From contig WPIO01000404.1 in NCBI GenBank assembly GCA_009760855.2, positions 1 to 56,842 of the forward strand: DNA of 56,842 nucleotides, in the 5' to 3' direction. Origin of the DNA: Cristatella mucedo (taxonomy: Eukaryota; Bryozoa; Phylactolaemata; Cristatellidae). Below, in pieces: positions 1 to 11,000 of the stretch. How positions within the stretch are numbered: the first letter of the stretch is position 1; each line of letters starts with the position of its first letter. The notes below the pieces were generated by a model. The model had not been told where the DNA came from. It was given only the letters and a program-made list of their open reading frames with translations, and did no database searches. Both the position numbers and the translations under genes were made by a program.

Positions 1-1845
1 TTCCTCAGTAAAACATAGCCAAAATTACGTATAGTTCGCCGAGGTTCAGGCCTCGCTAGACTTTTCTCTGTAACAATTCTTTAGCTTCTGTTAAAAAGAA
101 ATGCCAGCCTTTTGGAAGTTCACTTCGATTCTGCCACCCCAGGATGCTCCAATTAGATGAAACTTCGAAGCCTCTATACGGAAACAGGATGAAACCCAAA
201 TTTGGGAGTTCTAGACTAGCTTGTCTGTGACATCTAGCGAAAGGTGTCCCCCCCTCGATTCGGCTCATCCACTATGCTAGTCGAGCTTAAGAGGAGGTTA
301 TGCTTTCCGATGTCCGAGTAACGCCAGATTTTCTAATGGCAAGTAGGATGGTTTTTATAATTTTTCAAATTGACTAAGTTTGGTGCCGTCTAATTGCCAA
401 TGTAAGCAGTATTTGCTGCACTTAATTTTTAAGAGTTTGAAACACCACTGAGCCGGATGGGATTAAACCACAACTGCAGCTGGTTGTCGCTTGCATACAA
501 GTGCAAAATTAGCTTGGGCTTTGCGAAGCAATTAGCAATGAGCAGAGTTTTAATCGAGAAAAAACCTAGAACCCTGGGGTATGCCTTACTTTTGCACTGG
601 GACAGCTCTCAGCTTAGCCGAGATGGCAGCCCTTGCCTTAGTGGGTCGACTAGGACGTCTAGTACAGACCCAGCTCCAGATCCACTTAGCTCAGGTTAGA
701 ATGGAGCTCTGTGCAGGCGGTGCGGTTACGAGATGGAGCGCCTAATGTGCTTGCCTTAGCGCGTTCGAATAGGACACCTAGTACAGGCCCGGCTCCTGGT
801 CCACCCGCTAAAGTTAGAATGAAGCCTGGTGCAGACGATGGGGTCAGGATGTGCACCGACTAATGTGCTGAAGTAGAAATAGCAGCTACGCGAGAGGTCA
901 GGAGTTTAGAGAAGAGAGAATATAATGGGACGGCCGATAGAGCTCGGGGCTGCAGCTTGGTAGTCGATGACTACTCTTCGAGAGTACGAGAGACGAACCT
1001 ACAGCGACGAACAGCTAGGTGCAACTTAGACTGCACAGTTGTGTTCTGCCGGATGTTCAGTTAGCTGCTCGTGTCTTGGGGTGCTGTAGCCTTCGGGGTT
1101 GGTACCATCGCTAGTGACCCGTGCATAGGATAGTTGATTATACGCCGGCTTAGGGAGTTCGTGCAGTTAACTCCGTCGGTCCGGTATGGGTCGCGTAAAG
1201 CGCTTGCGCCGGAGCGTAACCACTACTAACAGGCCCACGATAAACTGTCCCTTTCGGCGCCCAGTTGTGGCCGCTTGTGTTTTAACCGCACTGCAGCACT
1301 GCATTGCACACAGTCCACCGGTGGAGAACCGGGGGAACGAGCAACTCTTCATGGTTACACTTTAGTGGCTTGCCGGATCAGCGCTTACATATACATTCTG
1401 CAATAGCCGTTGGAGTGAGAGCCTAAACAATTACAGTAAAACGTATACATAATCAGCTTTGCTCAGGCGTAGTGCATCTCAAGTGTACTATGCCAGTGGA
1501 AAGCGGTCGAATGCAATACATGTGCTTCTAGACGTGAGTGCGAAAGAGCTTCTTGGTCAACACACGGGCGCTCGTGTTTACCTGGTTCGATAGCGTACTA
1601 TTTGTTGGAATCCAGAACCAAAAGGTTGATTCGGAAATATTCCCACCGGGGTCACGTAACGCGACTATAACCAAGATGAGAAAAAGTGGCCTCCAAGCTT
1701 GCAGAGCGGAGCTGTCGTGCTCAGAGATGGGTCTCTGGAGAAATATCGGTATGCAAGCCTTTGATGAAGTCCTCAAGGTGCTTCTCCAGAGGAGCTCTCA
1801 GCTTTAGAGCCAGATTTTCCCTAAGTGTGAGTAATAAATAAATAA
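1..1845. other. 5' flanking DNA without a recognised gene
   Basis: Only short ORFs with no recognisable domain. The stretch from about 590 to 1340 is richer in GC and CpG than its surroundings and includes a 118-bp tandem duplication (listed separately). I see no convincing exon here. Confidence 0.5.
635..870. repeat. Two-copy tandem duplication, 118-bp period
   Basis: The segment starting GCCTTAG at 635 repeats at 753, and TAATGTGCT at 743 repeats at 861. The copies share blocks such as CTAGTACAG and GTTAGAATG but differ at many positions, so the duplication is old. Confidence 0.75.
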
Positions 1846-1869
1846 AATAAATAAATACTATCTGTTTTA

Positions 1870-2026
1870 ACGGACTCTTTTTGTATAGCGACAGGAGAGC
1901 CTTTACGGCTATCACCACCGCTTGCAGTGGCGATAAAGGATCGCCCACCGCAGGATTCGAACCCACGATCTCGGGGCCGAGGTTGTGAAAGGTAACCGCC
2001 TTACCCAGTGAGCCATCTCGGCTCAA
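1870..2026 (-). mobile_element. SINE family A copy (tRNA-derived)
   Basis: On the minus strand it starts GCCGAGATGGCTCACTGGGT (A-box-like), carries the B box GGTTCGAATCC near 1953-1964, and ends with CTGTCGCTATACAAA. Close to the 3' side is an AT-rich TTTATTTA tail. This is the best preserved family A copy here. Confidence 0.85.
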
Positions 2027-2489
2027 CTAAAAAATATACATGTACATTACATCACATTACAATACATACGCCTTCGGCTAGAGCGTTCAGGGGTGCGTTA
2101 CCAGAGGGTGCCTGTCCTTTCTTTGTAAGGTTGAGTTTAGTTTTTACACGTGTTTTAAGTGGTAATTATATATCTATACAAGTCACTCTAAGCCATCTCG
2201 GCAGCGCGCTTGCCTTCAGCGAGCAAGTTCCGATTCCCACATCGAGGCAGCACATGATTCTTTGGACACAGTCTAAAAGGGCTTTTGGTTTGCTCAACTT
2301 CTTGGAGTAAATAGATTCATCCATTCGGCACGCCTTAGGCTCAGTCGGGCTAAATAAACCTGCAAGACGGCGATCATTCTGCAAGCCACTGAAGACTTTC
2401 AAATGAGGATGTAAGGTTCTGCTCGGATGAGAGCTAAAGAGGCTTCCGGAAAAGACGTCTTGGGCTGTAATAATATTAATATTTTAGCG

Positions 2490-4340
2490 AAAATGAATTA
2501 AATTTTCATGCAAGTGCAGGTATTGTGCCGTCCTCCCTTGGGCTGAGCGACATTGTACTGAACGATGACCCGTTCGCTTCCAATCGCAGAGAACCGCGCC
2601 CATACCTCGGCGCTACCATCCATGTGCAGATGTCATCAATACATGCAGCAAGGTAGTTGAGAGAATTCGACGTGCTGGAGGGCTGGGAGGAATTAAAGCA
2701 AAGGTAAAACTGAGTGTCGTCCGCATTGAAGTGAAAGCCTAGATTGTGTTTGGCAATCACATCGGCAAGTGGGAGAGTATAAACCGTGAAAAGAACGGAC
2801 CAAGCACACAGCCCTGAGGTACTCCATATTTCAGAGGTTCCTTGACTGATCTTTGTCCATTCATATCAATACTCTGGAGTCACTAAGCTAAGATAAAACC
2901 TGAACCCTGAAATGCTGTACCAATGATGCCCAGGTGAGATAAGAGGCACTCACAGACTTGGTGATCGATAGTATCAAAAGCTGCCGAAGGATCGAGCAAA
3001 ACAAGCAGACTCAACCTAAATCTGAATTTCTAAGTCAGTCGTTAAAAATCCGAAGCAATGCCGACTACGTGGAGTGATTAGCTCTAAAACCAGACTGGAA
3101 CTTATTAGCATTTTTTGAAGTTTCCATATATGAGTTCAGCTGGTCTGCCATGACTTGTTCCTGTGTCTTTGATAGGAACGATAGAAGCGAGATTAGGCGG
3201 AAGTTGATCAAGTTCTCTTGGCATTGTGTTGCTTTCTTGAGAAATGGCTATAGCCTTTTTGAACGGTGCTGGGACATGACCTGATGCTAATGACATATTT
3301 ATGATGTTAGGTATGCATGGCAGCAGCAGATCAATGCATCGTAGAAGCAGGGAGTGGGAATAGGGCCCAGAGAACTAGTTGTCCTCTTTGATTGGGATAC
3401 GAACTTCAGGACGAGGTCACTAGTGACCTTCTTGAATGTAAACATTGAGGTGATGCTTGGAACTGAAGGAAATGATTCCAGGGGATACTGCCATGTCAGG
3501 TATGGGCTAGCTGACCTTGTCTATGGCTGTTGACAAAGAAGTTAGAGAAGCGATTAGCTATTTCTTCCCAGGGATCACTAGGTAAGGAGCTAACCTGGGA
3601 TAGGTTAAGGAGATGATTGATTGTGGACATCAGCATTTTTGGATTGTGCATCTGTGATTTAACAATGCTTTTATAGAAGCTAGACTTGGCGTTTGCTAGG
3701 ATCGATTGGTACGATCTACAGTAGTCCGTGTGTGCCTGTCAATAGACAGTCAGTCCTGATCTATTGCATGCTTTTTCAAGCTTAGTAGACCTAGCTAGTT
3801 CAATGTCTACCCCAAGCCAACTGCCGTCCTGGCGACCGCCCCAGTACATTTAGTCAGAGGTGCAAACTCATCGAGCATGTCAGCTAGTGTCGTTTTTAGC
3901 AATCTAGTAATGATGACAGGTCGGAGGGGGGATTGAACAACAGAGGCGAAGCCGATATTCTCGTACGGACAGTATTGACGTCGAAGGTCTCGAGTTTTAC
4001 GATTCACAAGGATTTTAGACGAGGAGTAGGAGTGCACATGTTGTAGACTGAATGAGATCTGCATGTGGTAAGATGAGAAGGATTTGGTAATAGTTGGTAA
4101 TGACAAGGTGCAGTTGCATGAGAAAATTTGGTCGATTTTGTGACCTTTGGTGTGAATAGGGCATACCCATGCTGATGACCCACATTTGAGAATGAGTCAG
4201 TCAGAGCACGAAATTCGGTGCTGAAGGCACCAGTTAAGTTATCAAAGTGAACTTCGAAACAATTCATAATGAGGAAAGATCGATTTCTTGCATACAGAAT
4301 CGCTATGAAATCCCGCATAGGCTCCGGGGCGTTTTTCTTC
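2490..4340 (-). mobile_element. LINE family II copy (L2/CR1-like), decayed, antisense
   Basis: Reading the minus strand from about 4340, there is the end of an endonuclease-like domain (EFRALTDSFSNVGHQHG), then a frame-broken linker and reverse transcriptase. The catalytic loop reads NADDTQFYL near 2715-2730, where YADD is expected. Many stops and frameshifts make it inactive. It ends only ~130 bp upstream of the predicted TATA box of the SRCR gene. Confidence 0.75.
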
Positions 4341-4468
4341 TGGTAATGCATAATTTACGGATCTTGGCTACAGATATAGCATCAAGGAATGCAAGGGAGC
4401 TACGATAGCGAAGCGATAAAATGTACGCACAAGCATAACTAATACGCAGGTTACTGAGCGCCGGAGAA

Positions 4469-4506
4469 TATAAAAATGCCGGACCAGCTGACTGACTGCT
4501 GTCAGA
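4469..4506 (+). promoter_or_regulatory. Candidate core promoter (TATA box plus initiator) of the SRCR gene
   Basis: A TATAAAAA box lies at 4469-4476 and a CTGTCAGAA initiator-like sequence about 30 bp downstream, giving a likely start near 4500-4503. The predicted 5' UTR of ~146 nt contains no ATG before 4649. The area from here to about 5345 is GC- and CpG-rich, unlike the AT-rich surroundings. This is read from sequence only; no transcript evidence is available. Confidence 0.5.
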
Positions 4507-4648
4507 ATAAGATTTTGACAGCACGGACCAGACCGCCGCGAGGAACGTCGCGACGCGACGTAGCGCAACCTCTGCCCCACTGCGCTTAAGACGCCCGGAT
4601 TTTGCCGCTTTTGCATTTAAACTCAGCGGCTTCAGTAGCTCGCTGAAA

Positions 4649-4982
4649 ATGGTCGTTAACCCAGCGTACGATGAAGGAGCGGCTGACGTTTTGGACTCGC
4701 AGATGCAGAACGCCTGCGGAGATGGCGAACGAAAGGGGGCGGACGATCGGAGCGAGTGGGAAAAGCCGGTGCGTGCCTGCCTGCCTGCGCGCGTGCACCT
4801 GCTGCGGCTCGCAAGCGTCGGGTCCTCCGTACAGCGGCTGCCCAAAAACTGGGAGAAGCGGCCGGCGCGCTTTTTGTTTCAGGAGACACCGAGACGCTTC
4901 TGGAGCAGGCGAAATATAATATTGCTGTCCGTGGGAGCCGTAGTACTGCTCTCCGCCATAATCGTTGCTGGGACTTTGGCCG
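4649..4982 (+). CDS. Exon 1: cytoplasmic tail with NPAY motif and transmembrane anchor
   Basis: Encodes 111 residues plus one base of a Gly codon. The start ATG sits in AAAATGG (A at -3, G at +4) and is the first ATG after the predicted transcription start. Residues 4-7 are NPAY followed by Asp-Glu, matching the NPxY type of endocytic/PTB-binding signal. A basic cluster PRRFWSRR (81-88) precedes a hydrophobic helix at about residues 90-110 ([20 protein letters not shown]), which by the positive-inside rule predicts N-in, type II topology. The exon ends directly after the helix at GCCG|GTAAGC (phase 1), which matches the phase-1 start of the exon at 9919. A GC-rich stretch at 4765-4830 contains a possible cryptic donor (CCG|GTGCGT), so a smaller coding exon cannot be excluded. 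Confidence 0.72.
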
Positions 4983-4991
4983 GTAAGCTGC

Positions 4992-5048
<57 letters not shown>

Positions 5049-8000
5049 TCGCAGTCCAGCAGGGTCGGTCGCGAGCGCGCGCAATGAGAGGGAGCTGACA
5101 TTGACGAAGGCGAAGGCCGCGGAAATACTGCGCGAAAGCAACGCAATCGCCCGAGCCCTGCGCCGGCGCCCTGAAAGTCCCGCCTCGTAGCCGCCGTTGG
5201 CATAGCCTCGCAGCCGTCGAGCGAAGCAGCCGCGCAGCCCAAACTCGTAGCGAGCGGCAGGCGTCCTGGGCGCACGATGAGTCGCACGCCCGAGTCGAGC
5301 GACTCAGCCGAGCTCTGAGCCGAATCGACGCTCCGACTCGCATTCTAGAGGTAGCGCCGAGCAGCATTAAACTGTAATGTCTAATGTATCTCCGTCTGTA
5401 ACTCCACGAAGTCATAAAGACCACGTGGGTGTTACGCAGGAGAGTTTTGTATAGCGCACTCACAGCCTAAGCGGCTTTCGGTACGCATTCGGTACCCAGC
5501 AGACTTCGTCTCACGCAACAAAGAGAAAGTGGGAAGCATAGCAGAGTGAGGAGAGCAGTTGAGGTAGTGAGTAGCATGAAAGTAGCAGCTCAGGACCGTT
5601 GAAAAGGATGAGCCATAGTCGGCAGTAGGAGAGTAGTTGTCGTTGCGTAAGAATTGTAGAAGCGAGTACCACAGTTGAGGACCTGCAGAGCTAAAGCTTC
5701 TGTCGCCGACAGTCTTTAAGCGGAGGAATGGGGCAGCTACTTTATTGTCTACACAGGACCTGAAGTCACGAACGGGCTGAAACTGATGCAGCAGTTCGGC
5801 TAGGTACGAAGGAGCCAGCCGCAACCCAAACCAATCGGAAACGGAAGCAAAGCGAATTGAGAAGCCGCTCGATTGGGCGGTTTGGAGTGAACGGAGGCAG
5901 ACAGAGGCCGCCAAGCCTGCGAAGGAACGCACTTCTGCCGGGCTATTCTAGCCTCCTGTCGACGAGAGCCGCCGCGAGGATCGCTTGCGCTGCATCAGCA
6001 GAGTGAACAAGCAAGAGTTCGTATTATATCAGTAATTTCGGAATGCAATGTCGCTACCTCTGCGCTTGACCGGCCTCGCTGTAGCTGCGGAGTGAGCCCC
6101 CCCATGCCAGCAGCGGCGCCCGCTTACCGCGGCGGTAGGGAGGGAGGGGTTGCGACGATTTGGAACTGCTCGCTATTGGTTGCTTCGCTATAATAGCCTT
6201 GTAGAGGGCGCGTATAGTCCGTATGTTTACTGCTTGCTGCGGCCTCCGTTGCCGCACTCCACAGTCGATTATCAATTATCCGTCTGCTACCGGCGTTCTA
6301 GTAGTGCGTCTCGCCTTTCGCACGCGCCCTACGAAATACTCGGTTACCCGAACGGCTCGTTATCGACGTTATCTGTCCTTACCGTCTGCTCAACGTTTGA
6401 CGACCTAAATTGCCTAGAGACGAATTGCACTCTGCTTAGCCTCAGGATTCGTACATGCCTTGATGTTTGACTGGTTCATGATTATAGGAGGACCGCTGGC
6501 ATGGTTTATGATGTGCTTTATGGGATATATGTATTCACGAGGCCTCGATTGTATTTGAAGCTGACAGCTGAATTGAAAAAGAAGATAAGTTACAGCTCAG
6601 GGTGATAGATAACCTGACCGGTGAGTTGGGTTTAGGTAATAATAATGACAATAAATTTGTATAGCACCCTCAATTTTTCGTGTCTTTCCAGGCACCGTAC
6701 ATCCGCTGGAGCAAAAGCATGCTCATATGGTTTGTGTGTGGTAACGCGTACAGTGTCGTAATGCAAATACTGTAAAACTCTGCTGTCCATAACATGAAAT
6801 AAGACCACAGCTACTCAACGGTTATTGCCGAAATGGTACCTGTTTCGAAGGTTGATTCTGCAGGGAGGCTGGTTGGTCCGGGCCATTGCAAATAATAGCA
6901 TGAGAACGCCCATTCGCTATATCGACAGTTTTGCTTGGTTTAACTGGAAAACAGTTTCCTTTGATTCTAAATCAAAGCCAAAGTTGCATGAAGCCCATTA
7001 TGGAAATGGTAGATCTATTGCAGTTTGAAATTGCCCTGTGGTTCGGGCCATTGCTTAAGAGCGAGGATGTAAAATTGCCCGAAATCTTTAGGTTGAACCC
7101 AAACCACCATTTTCTACAGTGTGGAATTAAAACTGCTGTTTCGCAGTGCCTATTGTGGAAATAATAGCTTTATCCCCGTTCGAATCTGCAAATATGCTCG
7201 CTGACCTGGCCATTTGAGGCCGTAAGGCAAGAATAGGTAAGCGCACTTGCATGAACTTTGGTTAGGAAATCCGTTACACCATTTTGCATAAATTGGAATT
7301 AAAACCGAAGTGTTCTGACGTTTATTGAAGAAATGGCAGCTGCATCGCAGTTATTCGTGCTACCCGAACGTTTGTGCTCGATATTCAAACAACCCACATC
7401 AAAACAGTCCTAGATGGAGATTGCCTTCAAGGAATTGCACATAACCCGAGCGTCTAATTAAAGAGTATGCTACAATTAGTAGGCTGTCTTGACTCTTTCT
7501 AGAAAGCTATACAATAAAAACTATATTTAAAAGCTGGTATAATCTACTATGGGATATGAGTTATAATCTGTTTGTTTTGCTCTAATAAAATACTCTACTT
7601 TGAATATCTATTTAAAACCGCTGCTTTGCGAACTTATGTAGATTCGCGTTTGTATTTCAGGCTTTTTTTGCATAATCGTTGACGGCTACTCTTGGAAAAC
7701 TATGACACTCAAGTCTAGCACTGTTATTTTTAGCAAAACAATGCATGAGATGGCTTTGAATTCTTCTAGGCTGACAGTAGACAGCCGTCTGGCTTGCAAT
7801 TAAAAAGGAAAGACAGTTTTCTGGGATAGTATTTAAATGAACCCTTCACGGCCATGTAGTTCAAAAGATGGAAGGTGGGAGTTGCCAGGGAACAGTAGTG
7901 CAGTGAGAAGCCTCCCCAACTGCAGCCATCGTTAAGCGTGGCAGCGTGTGTAATCAGATGCGTGATGAAGGCTGTAGTTGGCTGGCTAAGGTCAAGGTTT

Positions 8001-11000
8001 GTCTGATTAGTTTTTAGTTCCCCTTTGTGTGAATTTCTGGTTATGACCCTGATTTGTATTAGATTCTTCTCTTGCAGATCCAAAACAACTGTTTATCTTT
8101 CTTCCTTATTCGCTAGATTCTTTGTTCACACATGCAATAAAACGTCCTTGAACTTTATATTCTGAAATCACGAAGATGTATGTAATGTAATGTATCTCCA
8201 TCTGTAACTCCACAAAGCCATAAAGACTATGTAGGTGTTACGCAGGAGAGCTTTGTATAGCAAACACCGCTTGAGTGGCTTTCGGTACGCATTCGGTAGC
8301 CAACAGACTTCGTCTCATGCAATAAAGAGAAATGGGAAGCATAGCAGAGTCAGGAGAGCAGTTGAGGTAGTGAGTAGCATTTAAGTAGCAGCCCAGGACC
8401 GCTGAAAAGGATGAGCCACAGTCGGCAGTAGGAGAGTAGTTGTCGTTGCATAAGTATTGTGGAAGCAAGTTCCACAGTTGAGGACCTGCAGAGCTCAAGC
8501 TTCTGTCACCGGCGGTCTTTAAGCGGAGGAATGGAGCAGCTAATTTATTGTCCACACAGGACCTGAGGACAGAAAGAGGCTGAGACTGGTGCAGCAGTTC
8601 AGCTAGGTACGAAGGAGCCAAGCCGTGGCGGGCCTTGTGGGTCAGCATAGGAACTTTGATCTGCATCTGTTGCTCGACTAGCATTCATCCTAGCTCTTGT
8701 AGCAAAGGAGACACGTGCTCAAACTTCTGGGACTTGAAGATTAGCCTTACAGCCATATTCAATGTCAGCTGCAGTGGCCTAGTTGCTTTCTTTGGTAGCA
8801 CAGCCAAAAGGGAAATGCAATAATGAAGCCGAGACAGAACTAAGGAGCTAGTTAAGTTTTTTGCAAGCCACTGTGGAAGACAGCTCTTAATCTTGGATAA
8901 GGATAGGATGTGATGGCTAGCTGTAGAAGCAGTCTTCTGAATGAAGCTTTTAAAATTGAGGCAGCTGTCAAAAACGATACCTAAATTTTGAGCTGGGGGG
9001 GATGGTCGCACAACAGCATCACCTATTAGAAGAGCAAAGCATTTTAATCAAGCCACACGCTTAGCGTGTCCTATGAGCAGCAGTTTGCTTTTATCGTCAT
9101 TCAATTTCAGGAAGTTTTCCGACATCCAGGATCGGATATTGGCAAGGCAAGCATTTAGTTTCTCAGTTGCTGCAGCATATTCCGAAGGTTTGAACGACAA
9201 ATACAGCTGAGTATCGTCAGCATAGAAGTGATATCCTATTCCATGGCCCTTAATCACTTTTCCCAGAGGTTGTGTATAGATGGAGAACAGCAAGGGACCA
9301 AGTACAGACCCTTGAGGGACTCCACAGGTGACCCGTCTCGTGTGTGAGATCTGACCCCCACACGACACGGAATGAAAACGATCAGACATGTACGATTTAA
9401 ACCACGCCAGCACGTATGCCAACAGTTATCCAACCAAAATCAGAAATAAAATACTGTACAGGTTACAGAACTGAGCTCACTTTTGAAATTTCACGTTGAT
9501 CCGTAGAAATTAGGCCATCTTCTGGAATACACAAGGCTCAAAAAGCTCAACTATAGATAAAGCTGCCTAAAAAGTTGAAAGCGTGTACCTCAATAAACTG
9601 GGAACAGATATGACAGAGCGAGGATCAGTACCTTACATGAATGTGGTTGAGTGATAAAAAATATAATTCATTTATATAGCACCCCAAGAGAACTTAATCT
9701 CTATTCAGGCGCTTCACATATGCCTCGGGGCTCGAGCCCACGACCTTGGCCGGAGCGAGCACCTTAACCGCTAGACCAAACCAGCTCGGAATCGGGCTTA
9801 TTGCTGGGAGGGAAGGCCGAAGGAGCTTAAAAAGCGATCTTGTGCATTTTTTGCGTTTGAACCCAATGCATCTTGTCTGGCGAGGCCTTCGAGGTATTCG
9901 ATGGCTACTTGATTACAGGTATAGCCTCGTCAGTCGATTCCGACAGCAGCGGTTCACGTTCCGGCTCGATCCTTGGCTCGGAAGCTACATCAACTAAGGT
10001 GGATATTGCTGCCTCTGTTGCCACTTCGGCAGCTCCCGCGGCGCCCTTTGCCCCAGTTGAGATTCGGCTGGCCGACGGTGTACGAGCAACCCAGGGACGG
10101 CTCGAGGTGCTGGTGAGCGGTTCGTGGGGTACCGTTTGTGGTGACGACTCGTGGAGCGACGACACTGCTCGGGTGGTCTGCAGACAGCTGAACTATAGGT
10201 ATGTACCATCGCCATGTCACTGTTGGCTGCTCCCACTCGGTAGCACTTTGGTGCACTGCTTCTGCAAGACAGTAGATGCTCACCACCGGCTTTAATAATC
10301 CTGACGTCTCGCTTAGGCACCTATTCAGACCTCCTGCTCACGGATTACGGCAGACGATCGTGTTGCTTCAGCAAAATTAGGTTACAGCAAAGTTGCTGCC
10401 AGACTTTTTTGAGGTATTTGACACTTGAATGCAACCCATCCTTTACAAGAGCATATTAGCGGCTCTTGACATTTCCGATTGGTCGAGGAAACAGCTTTGA
10501 AAATACCTATCGGGTCGGTATCTGTCTGTGGTACACCATGGTCAAGGGTCATCTCGTAGGTGTGGCGATGCTTCATGCTTTTCCACAATTTTTTGTATTT
10601 AGATGGGGCCAGTTGGACAATTTTATTAAAAGGGTCAAATGATGCAGGCCACACACCTTGTTAAAGTTCTTAGTTTATCTCTTACAGTAGTTTATCTCTT
10701 ACAGCTTCATTTTCTCACACGTCCTTACTCCACTCTAATAATAATAATACTAATAATAATTAATTTGTATTCCAACCCCAGATAACTTGATCTCTTTTTA
10801 CTGGGCCGTGACAGCCACGAGGTAAGATGCTTGCTCTTCACGACTGAAGTCGTCGGTTCGAATGCTGAAGTAGGGCGATCCCTTATTGCCAGCTGGAAGT
10901 GATGGCGATAGCCGATAATGATTTTCTGCCGCTATACAAATGAGGCTGTCAAATAAGCTGAGATTGTTTGATGCTGTTAAGGAAGCATGATCAAATGGTT

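Noticed and set aside
4586-5463. Long minus-strand ORFs (up to 233 codons) opposite exon 1
   Set aside because: They run through the AGCC microsatellite (reading WLAG repeats) and GC-rich DNA where stops are rare. The plus strand has the Kozak ATG, TM helix and in-phase donor.
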